Shown piece after piece: positions 23,301-35,663 of a stretch of 64,000 nt of DNA. The position numbers were made by a program, and so were the translations under genes. Under the pieces are notes generated by a model, which made no database searches, had not been told where the DNA came from, and worked only from the letters and a program-made list of their open reading frames with translations. Origin of the DNA: Rehmannia glutinosa (lineage: Eukaryota; Streptophyta; Magnoliopsida; Lamiales; Orobanchaceae); NCBI GenBank assembly GCA_016081115.2, contig JABTTQ020001744.1:145653-209652 (forward strand). Direction: 5' to 3'. The first letter of the stretch is position 1, and every line of letters begins with the position of its first letter.

Positions 23301-24730
23301 TTCCCGCTATTCACATGCCGCCAAGGACAAAGCTTGGGTTGAAGCCATGAACAAAGAAATTGCCCTTGAGGCCAATGAAACCTCGGGAACTCACTTCATT
23401 ACTCGCCGGTAAGAGAGTTATAGGCTCAAAATGGGTCTATAAAATTAAAAGGCACCCGGATGGGAGTGTTGATAGATACAAAGCACTTAGTGGCAAAGGG
23501 CCATTTACTGATTGGGGCGGATTGATTTTTTCAAACTTTTTCCCTATAGCTAAAATCAAGTTTCAAGAAGGATGTTTATTGCTTTGGCTACGTAAATGTT
23601 GGCCCTTACATCACATTGACATAAACAATGCCTTTTTACATGGTTATTTGGACGAAGAGGTGTATATGCTTCCACCGATGGATATTTTAAGGCTAAGAAA
23701 GGGAGGTTTGCCTTCTTGCGAAGTCTTTACTGATTAAAGCAAGCATCGAGACAGTGGAATATGGAGTTCTCTCGCCAAATTGGTTGATTTTGGATTTGTT
23801 CAAATCCGCACATGACAATTGTTTATTTGTCAAGCAAAAAAGTCGATTTTCTAGCTCTCATTATCTATGTTGATGATGTTCTTATCACAGCACCTCTCAA
23901 ACACTTATCCGCTCCTCAAGCAATATTTGCATGATCTTTTCACCATTAAGGATTTGGGCAATCGCCAAATACTTCCCTTGGGCCGAAACTGCGTAGTGAT
24001 CATGGCACTCATTTGAGTCAACGTAAATACATCATGGATTTATTGTAGATACAGTCTTCCTGGGGGTTGCAAAACTGAGCACTCCCTTTCCTCAAGGTTT
24101 TAATATCGTAAGCAAAGAAGGTGCACCTTTTGTGGATGTGGAGAAATATGACGGTTAGTTGGGCGCCTCTTGTACTTGAATATGTCCAGCCCGATATTTC
24201 ATATGGGATTCAACAACTCGGCCAATTTGTACATGCTCCACTCCAATCCCATTGGGATGAAGCCATCCATTTGCTCAAATACTTGAAGGGACACCTTCCT
24301 CGGGGTTTATTTTACCCAGTGGATAATTCCACGTCTTTGCACGCCTTTTGTGATGCGGATTGGGAACATGTTTAGTCACCGTCGTCGTTCCTTTATCGGG
24401 GTAATCGCATATTCTTTGGTGACGCAGCTTGTTAGTTGGAAAACAAAGAAACGTAAAACCGTCTCCAAATCCTCCGCCGAGAGAGAGTAATGTTCCATGG
24501 GAGCTACTGCCTCGTGAACTTCAATGGCTTAGCTTGTCTCGCGACTTACATATTTTTCCCTTTGCCTCGTTGAGTTATGGTGTGACAATAAGATCGCTTC
24601 TTCATATCACCGCCAATCCTATATTTCACAAACGTACTAAACACCTCGACATCGATTGCCATATTGTTCGTGATCAATATAAGCTCGTAATTATTTCTCC
24701 TCGTCACATCTCTACCCATCTTCACCGCTA
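20398..24730 (+). pseudogene. Copia A gag-pol
   Basis: Gag starts at 20398 and shifts frame before 20611. The 447-codon frame 20611-21954 holds a UBN2-type gag (SWLLNAISKEIVEAFMYV, LWDELAERYGE), a zinc knuckle CDHCGYNGHEIKECF (about 21346-21390) and a protease-like stretch ending LLSISHCLKE. Gag-pre-integrase reads LFIWHKRLGHTSV (22075). Integrase pieces lie at 22250-22940. Reverse transcriptase starts near 23340 (VIGSKWVYKIKRHPDGSVD) with YVDDV at about 23867. RNase H-like sequence reads HALCDADW-like at 24330-24365. Many breaks make it inactive. Confidence 0.88.
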
Positions 24731-24820
24731 ATGTGTTCACAAAGTCTCTTGGGGTCCTCGTCAACTCCTCGAAGCCCAAGTTAGGAATGTGTGTCACCAC
24801 ATTCCTACTTGCTGGGAGGG

Positions 24821-25103
24821 TGTTGAGTTTGTTAGTTGGTTGTTGAGTTTGTTAGTTGGTTCAGCTTGTTGTTTGCTTTATTTCACGCTTTTCTTATTTT
24901 CCTATTTCACGTTTTTCGTTAGCTAGTTAGTTCGCTCAACTTACACGTGTCAAGAGATTAGTGGTTGATTTGAATCGAGGAAAGGGTCCATGTATAAAGA
25001 TGTGCACATGTGCTTCATTTTGTTATACAATCGAATAAGAAATTTGAATTGTGCTCCATCTTCTTCAATGTAAATTTGTGCTACGAGTTTTAGTTTATCA
25101 ACA
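24821..25103 (+). repeat. 3' LTR of copia A
   Basis: The LTR is 283 bp, with the same start (the tandem ttgagtttgttagttggt pair) and end (tttatcaaca) as the 5' copy. It differs by a handful of substitutions and single-base indels. Confidence 0.92.
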
Positions 25104-25279
25104 AGTACCTCGTGGCACTCAAACTCGAGAGAACATGCCGATTTCACCACTCATTTTTCTTTTACTATCGACACACAAAAAACCACCAGCCTATGGCAAT
25201 GGACTTGAATTATTTCTCTTGCACCGGCTTCCAAATCCCACTTAATTTAGCCGGTGGTTTTTAGGCCCTGCTCAACACC
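25104..25279 (+). pseudogene. L-type lectin receptor kinase, fragment 2: middle of lectin domain
   Basis: Directly after copia A the lectin homology resumes: gccgatttcaccactcattt encodes the ADFTTHFSF block, followed by sequence for TIDTQK and then AYGNGLELF. Next comes cttccaaatcccacttaatt (FQIPLNSA) and the GGFLGLLNT-type turn. One- or two-base indels switch the frame at least twice (after the ADFTTH block and near 25200). The fragment ends at acacc, where copia B begins. Confidence 0.85.
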
Positions 25280-25283
25280 GGCC

Positions 25284-25587
25284 TTAAAACAAATACCAAA
25301 AGATCGTGGTCGAACATCAAATATTGAAAAAGACATAATACCGTAAAAAGACAAAGAGAATTGTATCAAATAGTATAGAATAGTACATCAGTAGGGAGGG
25401 ATTATTACATCCATTCTCAATTCTTTGTACTGCATTTTATTCCATTTCTAGACTAGAATCTTCCACCCTCATGTATATATACAAATGACGAGCATAGATG
25501 ATGTACAAAATTATTTTTCCATTCTTTGATTAATATAATGCAGTTTTTTCTTCCCAATTTGTTGTTATGAATTCTTAGCTTTTCACA
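25284..25587 (+). repeat. 5' LTR of copia B
   Basis: It runs from taaaacaaataccaaaagat to cttagcttttcaca, with a catgtatatatacaaatg TATA-like stretch near 25470. It matches the copies at 28662 and 43310. Confidence 0.88.
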
Positions 25588-25724
25588 TGGTATCAAGAGC
25601 TAAAGGTTGATTTTCATTTGTCGTTTTTTTTTTTCCCGCAAAGATCTTTCATCCGATCTTCATCATCTTCATCATTTAATCACCTAAACTCATTCACATC
25701 TCAAAATCACCACATTCTTCATCA

Positions 25725-28600
25725 TGCCTCGATAGTGAGACTATTCAAGATGTAGTGGTAAAACCACCACTGCCATCGCCGCAAATCCATTCCCTCCTCC
25801 ATTTCCCATCAAGATCCAAATAAGCCATTCTTCTTACCTCCCTCAAATAACTCTCACACTATAGAAATCAGGCCTCCTTGGATGACACTAATTACACATC
25901 ACGGAGCAGGGCATTTTCACTCAAAGATCTCTCGTTAAAAATAAACAAGGATTTCTTTGATGGCACCATCCTCGCCCGCATTTTAGTGACCCTCTTTACA
26001 TTCCATGGTTGAGATGTAACAATCTCATTCTCACATGGCTCATCAATTCAGTCACAAAGGAAATTGCATCATCCATCATTTACATGAACTCAACAAAGCG
26101 GCATCATTATTTTCTTACTATAGTAGATGATTTCAAGAGAATCACTTGACTTACTTAATGAAACATAAGTCGAAACTCCGTCTATTTTGCAACATTTTGT
26201 TCATCTCATTCTTAATCGCTTTAATGTAAAATCAAAACCATTCAAGTGATAATGGTTCGAGTTTCACATGTCTTTATTTTATGCCTATCAAGGCATTGTT
26301 CATCAAAAATCTTGCTTCTTTACACACCACAAATGAATGGTGTGGTTGAAAGGAAACATCAAGACTTGCTCAATGTGGCTAGAGCATTGTTATTTCAAGC
26401 TTCTCTACCTACAAAATTCGGGGTGATGCTATTCTCACAACCACATATCTCATTAATAGAACTCCTACACTCTTTTAAAGAACAAAACACCTTTTGAGGT
26501 TTTATTTAACACCTCACCCTCTTATGATCATTTAAGCGATTTTTGGTTGTCTTTGTTATGCTTCTAATAATAAGCCACATAGAACAAAATTTGAACCAAG
26601 AGCTCAACAATGCATTTTTCTCGGGGTATCCAAATGGAACAAAAGGTTATAAGGTTTTCAACTGAAACTAAAAATTCTTTTATTTCCAGAGATGTCTATT
26701 TTAATGAACATATATTTCCTTTCAAATCTTCTTCACCTATTGAAGATATCGCCCTTCCTATTCCTCTCTCCATGCCAGATCACATTAATTTAATTCCTCC
26801 CTCATTAGATTCTGATCTTTATTCACCATTATCAATGCCTACTCCTGCCCCTCATTCTCCTGACTCTTCTTCTACTTGTTCTCCTACTCTGGGGGTATCC
26901 ATCAGAATCCTCTCATGATCGATCAAGCCCAATATCGATCAATTCTTCATTTTCCGGGCAGCCTACACGGCTTAAAAGACCTCCTTCCTACCTACAAGAT
27001 TACTATTGTAATATTGTCAATTCATCAACCAAACATCCTCTTCATCACCATCTTACTTACACTAATTTATCACCTTCATACAAAACTTATGTTGTTTCTT
27101 TATCCACTATTTCTGACCCTCAGAGTTATCATGAAGCCATTCAGTTTCCTCATTGGGAAACTGCCATCAAAGAGGAACTTCAGCCCTTAAAGCTAATGGT
27201 ACTTGGAGTATTGTACCATTACCTCAGAATAAAAGGCCAATTGGCTGCAAATACGTTTTAAAACAAAACTCAAAGTTGATGGCAGTACCATAGACAAGTA
27301 CAAAGCTAGACTAGTTGCCAAAGGCTATACTTAACAAGAAGGTTTTGATTATCAAGAAACTTTTAGTCCTGTTGTGAAGATTACCACTATTAGGATATTT
27401 TTTGCATTAGCTTCTATTCATGGTTGGTTTCTTCGTCAGCTTGATGTTCACAATGCCTTTCTTAATGGTGAACTAGATGAAGATATTTACATGACCTTGC
27501 CCTGGTTTCTCTATTGGGGAGTCTCGTAACTCATTGGTGTGTAAACTTCACAAATCTTTATATGGCTTAAAGCAAGCATCACGACAATGGAATTCTAAAT
27601 TCACTAAAACCTTACTTGATGCAAAGATTTAAGCAATCATTATCGATTATTCTCTATTCACTAAAGTAGATTAAACCGGTTTCATAGCTCTACTTGTCTA
27701 TGTTGATGATATCTTGATTGGAAGTAACAATCTTGAAACTATTCATTCTCACAAGAATTTTCTTCACTCACAATTTAAAGTTAGAGATTTAGGTAAAGTA
27801 AAGTTTTTCTTGGCATTGAGGTTGCTAGATCAAGAAAGGGATTCATTTAAATCAAAGGAAATACACCCTAGACATTTTTAATGACACGGAATGTTAGGAT
27901 GTAAAACCTCCGAACACCTACAGAGCAAAATCACAAATTGTGTCATTCATCGATGATCATATCAAAGATATCACCAAACTACAAAAGATTAGTTGGCAAC
28001 TGATTTATCTATCTATCACAAGGCCGTATATCACTTATGCAAAGGTGAATGTACTAAGTCAATTCATGGATAAACCTCAATCCATTCATCTTAATTCATT
28101 TATAGGATCCTTAGATATCTCAAAGGAACCATAGGTCAAGGGATATTTTATTCATCCCATTCGAGTTAACTCTCAAAGTCTATAGTGATTCTGACTGGGC
28201 TTCTTGTCCTGAAACAAGAAGATCAACAACTGGTTACCGTATTTTCTTATGGGATTCCTTGATCGGTTGGAGAACCAAGAAACAAAGCTACATTAATCTC
28301 AAGATCCTCATCAAGTTCGAATATAGAGCTCTAGCTCAAACATGTTGTGAAATGACATGGATTACATATTTGCTTGCAAAATTTCAAGTGAAGATTCATG
28401 AACCTACTACGCTTTATTGTGACAACAAATCAACAATTTACTTTACAGAAATCCCATTTTTCATGAAAGAACAAAGCATGTGGAAATAGATTGCCATTTT
28501 GTGAGACAAAAGGTATCGGGAAGGAAAGGTCAAAATAGTGCATATGCCATCAAAGTTCCAATTAGCGCACTTGTTCACTAAAGGGCTAAATGCGACAAAT
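25725..28600 (+). pseudogene. Copia B gag-pol remnant
   Basis: The gag region (about 25725-26100) encodes KNKQGF, DPLYIPWLRCNNLILTWL and SVTKEIASSI, the copia retrotran_gag block. It jumps directly to integrase (TPQMNGVVERKHQDLLNVAR at 26310-26390), so protease and zinc knuckle are deleted. Reverse transcriptase runs from about 27130 (YHEAIQFPHWETAIKEEL) to the catalytic YVDD at about 27700. RNase H follows, with TLYCDNKSTIYF at about 28410. Stops and frameshifts are frequent. Confidence 0.87.
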
Positions 28601-28618
28601 TCAATTTTTGTTGTCCAA

Positions 28619-28794
28619 GATGTGCATACTAAACATATATGCTCATCTTGAGGGGAGTCTCGTAAAACAAATACCAAAAGATCGCTGGTCGAACATCAAA
28701 TATTGAAAGAAGACATAACACTGTGAAAAGGACAAAGAGAATTATATCAAATAGTATAGAATAGTATCGCAGGGAGGGATTATCACATCCATTA
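28619..28794 (+). repeat. Copia B polypurine tract and broken 3' LTR (left copy)
   Basis: gatgtgcatactaaacatat, a tract aggggagt, then the first ~133 bases of the LTR. It stops at tccatta where element C begins. A second copy of the same junction is at 43268. Confidence 0.85.
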
Positions 28795-30205
28795 TGTTGG
28801 GAAATTATTTTGTAGATTTTGATGAATGCCATGTAAAACTTAGAAACAGTTGGAACCCCATTTTTGTTATAAATTGCATTGTAATAGATAGGTTGATCGA
28901 GCTAAGTTGTCGCCTATGCCCGAACATGCAAGAAGACAACCGGAGACTAGAAGGAAGACTACGTGAGGCAACCGAGTATGGCAAAAAGAGAAGATAGAAC
29001 TTGATCAAGGTGTGCACGAGATGCAACAGTGAAGATCACCAAGTCAACTCAAGATAGCCAAGTCTCAAGTTGAAGTGACAAGAGTCATCCATCGATTGGA
29101 AGTCGACAAGTCACCTGGGAAGGCAAGGAAATGCAACAAGTCGAGATAATCGAAAGAGATCCGTTGCATAGAAATCAAGAGAATTACTTAAACAAGTAAT
29201 ACTTCCATACTACCTTTCTTAAAGTGCACATCCCTAAGCTGCAAAAGGAATAAACCAATGGGAAGCACCGCACCGTGTCGATCTCCGAAAAGTCAAGGAT
29301 CATGTATACGAGGAAATGTCAATTCCAAGAATCGCAACAAGACAAGCCAACGACCACAAGTGACTTTCAAAAACAAGCCCATCTTCTTCAACGGGCGTAT
29401 TTTTGAAAGACCACTATAAAAGGCCGAGGAGTTTATTTGAGAATAAGGTTACCTTGACCATCCGAGAATTGAATACAAGCAAGAAAAAACATTTGTAACC
29501 CGAAATATTCTCAAGTTATTAAACGCTCAATCCCAAGCCTACATTACGGGAAGGAAATCAATCCTACACTCACCCGTGAAGGAAAGACGACTTCAATCGG
29601 TTGAAGAGGAAACATTTGAAGAATCAAGGGGTCTACATTCCACGAAGGATTGTAGGAAGGTTCAAGGTCGAACAGTGCTTAAGTTAGTTGAGGGCTTCGT
29701 GATCAAATCCAAGGAACTTGAGCAAGTGGGCTATAGTAGCAAAGGCAAACTGCCTGCGTGAAGAAGTTCGAGTCGTATGAGAAGCCACCTGTGGTGACCA
29801 ACATCTCCAGATCGAGTCCCAAAGGATCAAGTCACCGTGGTGATCAAAACTTGTATCTCGGATCGTAACCACTATGTATATTGATCAATACTTAGTGGAT
29901 TCCTCCATGAGTTGGAGAAAAGAGGAGTAGAAGAATTACCCCATCTTTGAACCTCTATAAAAACTTATTGTGTCATTTACATTTCAAGATTTTAATTTCT
30001 CGATATTACATTTATATTTTGCTATCCAATTGATAATCAACAAAGTGCTAAAACCAAGTATTGAAACAAACTTAAATCAAAATCAAGGGTGTTAAGTCTT
30101 CCAATAAAACATATCACTACCAAGTTAAGTCTTTAGTCAAAAAAATTGAGTTATCCTATCAATGAAATCGCCGAGTCCTGAGTGACTAACTCCACCGATT
30201 AACTA
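28795..30205 (+). repeat. 5' LTR of element C
   Basis: About 1.41 kb, ending near gagtgactaactccaccgat. An actataaaag TATA-like motif is near 29412. Many one- to three-base differences separate it from the 3' LTR. Confidence 0.82.
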
Positions 30206-30910
30206 TAATGAAATGTGTATGAAGATTCTAAGTCTCCCAGCTTGAACGGGAAATGAAGGTCATGGCATCGAGGCATTCCATGGACCTATCCAAGACATCC
30301 AACCATGAGCTATTCTCGATCTCAAGGCCTACGAATTTGAGCCGAGGAGAAAAGACCAAGAGGAGATTTGTGCCCAAAACACCGCTTCTAATTGTTAAGG
30401 ATGGCAAAGAGAGTCGAGGTCAAAGTCATTGACCAAGAGGAAATAGCCGATGGTTAAAAGGTTTAACAAGTTCTTCAATAAGAACTACAAGAGAGGCAAG
30501 GGTGAATCCTCCGGAAGACACTACCTCCCTCCAAGTCAAGGGAAGATAGGCCAACCAAGAGAGCAGAGCATCAAAAAGTTGAATATCAAAGGGCCGACAA
30601 TCCAAGAATGGAAAGAGATGATCAAAAGGTTGAAAACCTATGCCGAACCGCAAAACCACCAGGTCACTATGCCATTGATTGCCCATATCCAGGTAGTCAA
30701 CAAATACGGTTGAATGAAGAGGGAAAGAAAAGTCTTGAGAGAAAGAAGACAAGAAAAGAAAAAGGCAATGTTGGCCGCAGAGACCGAGGCCAAGTTAAAA
30801 GACACATTGATTCAGAGCAAAATGAAGTTGACTACTCAAGTGACAATAAAGTCAAAGCCTTGATGTTTAATGGCCAAGGAACAAGACCAACCCGACCAAG
30901 AAGATGAGGT
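30206..30910 (+). pseudogene. Element C Gag, C-terminal part
   Basis: The peptide starts in the middle of the UBN2 gag domain (MKIL, then sequence for LKAYEFE near 30320). It passes a basic segment MVKRFNKFFNKNYKRGKGES (30450) to a zinc knuckle that has lost part of its first cysteine pair (KPPGHYAIDCPYPG across two frames, about 30650-30700). The N-terminal half of Gag is absent. Confidence 0.75.
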
Positions 30911-32020
30911 ACACTCTAACTCATCACACTCGAGATTCTAGTGATAGTGATCGTGACACACACACTTCATCACCCACGGATCTTTATGATTCATTAGGCA
31001 AAATGATGAAAGACTTTGAACACATTAAATCCTCACACACACTACTAAATGAGGAAAATAGCCTACTCAAGAGTGAAAAACTCTCAAATGACTAAGGAGC
31101 CGAGTACTCTAAGTCAAGTAGCCGATGAGAATAAAAGTCTAAAGGCCGAAAATGTTAAGTTAATAAGCAGTAAATAGCCGCTATAGAAAAGAGGAGAATG
31201 ACCTCAAAAATGTGATGCTTCATTCACTAAGGCATCTAAATCCTTGGATGACCTTATTATGAGTCAAAGAGAATGTGAGACAAGACAAAGCTTAGATTTA
31301 ATTCATCTCGTGCTATGTCAAGCTCCAAAAGTGATTTTGGAAAAAGGATCTTCAAGTAATGAAGTATCTCAAAATCCAAAACTCCAAATGGTGCACACAC
31401 ATTTATTCCAAAGCACAATCACAAGCAAACTTGCCTTGGTTATAAAGGAAAGGAAAGCTACGATTGAGTGTGGCCGAGAGGACAACGGTGAGAAGAAATC
31501 CACCGAGTTCCTCAAAGAAACTCCAAATAGGAAATACTCAGAAAGAAGAAAAGAGCTACCAAAAGTCCCATAAATTCTATAAAAGAAATATATATGATGG
31601 GAATGGTAGAAACTACCCAAGCCAAGCTGATTGGAATAATGTGAACTATAAGCAAAGATCTATGGAATATAAGCCTAAATGGCAAAGGCCTAAAACTCAA
31701 CAAAGGCCATTCCAAAGGCATAAGAGCTATCATCATCACACTTATGCACCTAGGCACTACACACTTAAATATCACAACTACCCAAATACAAAGAATTGCT
31801 AAAACATATTCACAGCATACAGACAAAAGAGACAAATGTATGAACCTAGAACCCCCAAGCAATTTGCTAAAGTTAATAATGATTATGGCACTGATAGATG
31901 GCAACCTCTTAGAGTCAAATTATTTGGCTATAGGTTGGTTGGATCATCTTATAATACTAACCCCCAGACCCGCGCAAGTATGGGTACCTAAAATCTAATT
32001 TCTTGATTGCGGTGTTGAGG
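30911..32020 (+). other. Gag-pol spacer of element C
   Basis: Short charged frames (30904-31095, 31244-31573, 31464-31802) look like the low-complexity linker between the zinc knuckle and protease of Sireviruses. No catalytic motif is seen. Confidence 0.5.
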
Positions 32021-35000
32021 AACAAATGAGTGCCAAGGAACCTGGTACATGGATAGTGGTTGTTCCGGACATATGACAGAAACAAGAAAAATCTATCAAA
32101 ATTCAGGAAGTCGAGGTGCAAAAGTCATATTTGGAGGAAATGAAGCTCCAGGAGAAATAAGGGCATCGGATCCATCAAGAAAAATGGATTAGAAATCACA
32201 GATGTTGCATATGTTGAAGGACTCAACTTCAACTTGCTAAGATCACCAACTTTGTGACAAGTGGCTATAATGTTGGATTCAACATGGGTATATGCCAAAT
32301 CAAGGACATCAATCAAATAAAGTTGTGTTGCAAGGATGCGCATAAAAGAACATGTATGTGGTAGATTGGTCAACCGCAACACGAAGCACTTGTCTGCTAG
32401 CAAAAAGAGCATGGCCGAATCTAGTTGGTTGTGGTACGTTGTTCGAAGTCACCTGAATTTCAAAACAATCAACAAGCTTGCCAGGAGCAATCTTGTAGAA
32501 GGACTTCCGACTCGATGTACAAGAAGGAAAGTGTATGTGATGCATGCCGATGGGAAAGCAAATCAAATCATCATTCAAAGAAAAGACATGTCCATCTTCA
32601 ACTAGAATATTGCACCCGCTACATATGGATCTATTTGGTCCATTGAACCAGCTAGCATAAGTGGGAAGAAATACACTTGGTGGTAGAGATGACTACTCAA
32701 GATATACATGGACAATATTCATGTGTAAGAAGAAAGAAACTCGCAGAAACTACCACAAATTGATGAAAAGAATCCAAAATGAAAAAAGTCAAACCATTAT
32801 CAAAATAAGATCTGACAGAGGAATCGAGTTTGTCAATGGTATAATCACTCAAGATCGTGAATGAAAATGGTATTGGTCATGAATTATCTATAGCAAGGAC
32901 TCCACAACAAAATGGAGTTGCGAGAAAGAAGGAAATAACTCTTAAAGAAAAAGAAGGACCATGTTAATGGGGCAGGCTACCTAAAAGATTTTGGGTCAAG
33001 AATAAACACAACATGCTATACTCAAAATAGATGCATGATAAACAAATTAACCGACAAAGACTCCCTATGAGATTTGGACAGGAGAAAGCCAAATGTCATA
33101 TACTTTAGAATATTTGGATGCAAATGCTTCATCCATAACAATGGCAAAGATAATTTAAAGGCTTTTGATGCTAAAGTCGATGAAGGTATCTTCGGGATAC
33201 TCAACCAAAGCAAAGCCTACAGAGTACTCAACAAGAGGACTATGATTACGAAGAATCCATCCATGTGGTGTTCGATGAGCCCAATGTAAATGGAGAAGAC
33301 ATTGAAGAGTCACCGATAAGTTTCGAATCAACCAACCATGCGTAAAGAATCCCTATGTTGAAGTCAAGCCGGAATTATAAACCCATAAGAAGATGAGATA
33401 GCCGAGTCTCAAAAATAGCCGGAAAATTTGCGCTAAGTGATGATGAGAGGACTGATCAAAATAACACAAACCGCAAGACGATCAATCAAGCTAACTTACT
33501 CCAACCCGATGTAAGATGGTCGAGAGACCATCCACGTAACTAGTCATTGGAGATGTAAGAGAAGGTGTCAAAACTAGATCCTTAACTCAACAAGAAGCAA
33601 TGTTCACATGCTTCATCTCACAAATAGAACCAAAAGATGTGTCTCAAGCATTAGATGACACACATTGGATTCAAGCTATGCAAGAAGAGTTGAATCGGTT
33701 TGAAAGAAATAAAGTGTGGGAATTGGTTCAAAGACCTACCCATCAAAACGTCATTGGCACTAAATGGGTGTTCGTAAACAAGATGAATGAGGAAGGTTCT
33801 CGTGGTAAGAAACAAAGCAAGATTGGTAGCCAAAGGATATTGCCAAGAAGAAGGGATAGATTTTGATGAAACATTTGCTTCGTGGCAAGATTGGAAGCCA
33901 TAAGGATGTTTCTTTTTGCCTATGCAGCCTCACAAGAACTTTATTGTATATCAAATGGATGTAAAGAGTGCATTTTTAACGTTTATTGGAGATAAAGTAT
34001 ACAAACTCAAGAAAGCTCTATATGGATTGAAACAAGAAAGCTCTATATGGCAGCATGGTATGATACATTGTCACAATTCTTTGATCGAGAACGGATTCAT
34101 AAAAGGCAAAGTGGACAAAACACTCTTCATAATTCAAGATAGGAAGAGTATACTATTTGTTCAAATATATGTGGATGACATCATCTTTGGATCCACAAAC
34201 AAAGAGTATGTGATAAATTTTCAAATCTCATGCAAAGCAAATTCGAAATGAGCATGATGGGAGAGAACCGACATTCTTCCTTCGACTTCAAGTGAAACAG
34301 ATGAAGGATGGAACCTTCATAAGTCGATAAAATACACCGAGATTTAATGAAGAAATTCGGTATGGAAGAGAAGTCTTTCGTGAAAATACCAATGAATACC
34401 TTAGTCAAAATGGATACGGATGCAGATGGCAAGCCTCAGTAGATCAAACAAGATACTGAGCACTTATCGATCATTGCTCTATCTCACAAAGAAAGCGTAC
34501 ATCACCTTTGTTCAGTGTATGTGCAAGATTTCAACTCGCTCCACAAGAAAGCCACTGATTTGCAGCCCAAGAGAATTTTGAGATATTTGAGTTTAAGCCA
34601 ATAAGTTGGCTTATGGTATCCAAAGGAAGGTGGATTCAAGCTAATTGGTTATTCAGACTCGACTATATCTTTGGATGTAGAGTTGACAGGAAGAAAGCAC
34701 CTCATGCACATGTCAAATGCTTGAAAAAAGCTAATTTCCTGGTTTAGCAAGAAGCAAAATTCAATAGCCACCTCCACATGGTGACCGGGAGAATACATAG
34801 TCATGCGGGCGGTGTGTTGTGCCCAAGTCTTATGAATGAGACAAAAATGAGAGACTATGAGGTTGAGGAAAAAGAAATTCCAATTATGTGTGATAAACAA
34901 GTTGAAATTGAAATCACTCAAAATTATGTGTTGCATTCAAGAACAAAGCACATTGATGTCGATATCACTTCATAAGAGATCATGTCGAAAAAAGAAGGAC

Positions 35001-35105
35001 ATCACCTTGAATATATTTCAACCGAGCAAACAAGTTATGGGCATTTTCACAAAACCATTATGTGAGTCAAGATTTGAAGAACTCAAGCATTTAACTAGGG
35101 TTAAT
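32021..35105 (+). pseudogene. Element C Pol: protease, integrase, reverse transcriptase, RNase H
   Basis: The protease active site is encoded as WYMDSGCSGHM-like codons at about 32045-32080. Gag-pre-integrase spans 32430-32600. Integrase follows (GRDDYSRYTWTIFMCKKKET at 32680; IKIRSDRGIEFVNG at 32800). Reverse transcriptase opens DTHWIQAMQEELNRFERNKV at 33655 and includes FVQIYVDDIIFGST at about 34160-34200. RNase H ends KHIDVDITS (34950), then the tail GIFTKPLCESRFEELK (35040-35085). At least ten frame breaks. Confidence 0.88.
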
Positions 35106-35660
35106 TGAAATGAGTTGACACTGTAAGACTCAAAGAAAAAGGATGAAACATGAAAAGAGGAAAAAAAAGTGAACTCGTAATTCAAATAAGTGAATCACCG
35201 TATTGGAAAGTCGGTTGTACCGAGTTAGCCGATAGTGCGAGTCACAAGGAGAATAGAGAAGAAGGATTCAATCAGCAAGGAGTAAAGTTGAGTCATTTAT
35301 GAGCAAAGTGACAAAAACGGTCGCTTTTACTAAGCGGAATGTTTTTAAGAATGACGTCAAGATAATTATGACGTGTACAAGTCAAAAGTTGCACACCAAG
35401 CTTATGATTGACATAAATGTTGCCGCATTAAATGCGAGAACTTAAATACTAATCGTGCAAGATCTAAGCCGTTGATCTTGATCAAATTTCAAAACCACCC
35501 GCACGCCCTTTCATAAACCATACTTAAACCATTTCGCCCGCTTTTCACTCACTTTACCAAAAACTGCTTCATCTCTCTCTCGAAAGCAAAAGCAAAAATT
35601 TTCTCTCAAAACCCTATCAATCCTCGCCGCCTTTTCAAGTTTCGTTTCGTAAAACATCTC
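35106..35660 (+). other. Leader of the extra 3' gene region of element C
   Basis: Non-coding. It ends in a CT-rich stretch (catctctctctcgaaagc, 35570) just before the ATG at 35664, resembling an mRNA leader. Confidence 0.4.
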
Positions 35661-35663
35661 GAA

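Larger units (their letters stand above)
20088..25103 (+). mobile_element. Copia element A inserted in the lectin kinase gene
   Basis: The element is 5.0 kb with TG...CA LTRs (20088-20373 and 24821-25103). The primer site tggtaccagagc (20374-20385) is of tRNA-Met type. A purine tract gctgggaggg precedes the 3' LTR. Flanks cgtac (20083-20087) and agtac (25104-25108) are a 5-bp target duplication with one difference. It contains a full copia gene order, now frame-broken. Confidence 0.93.
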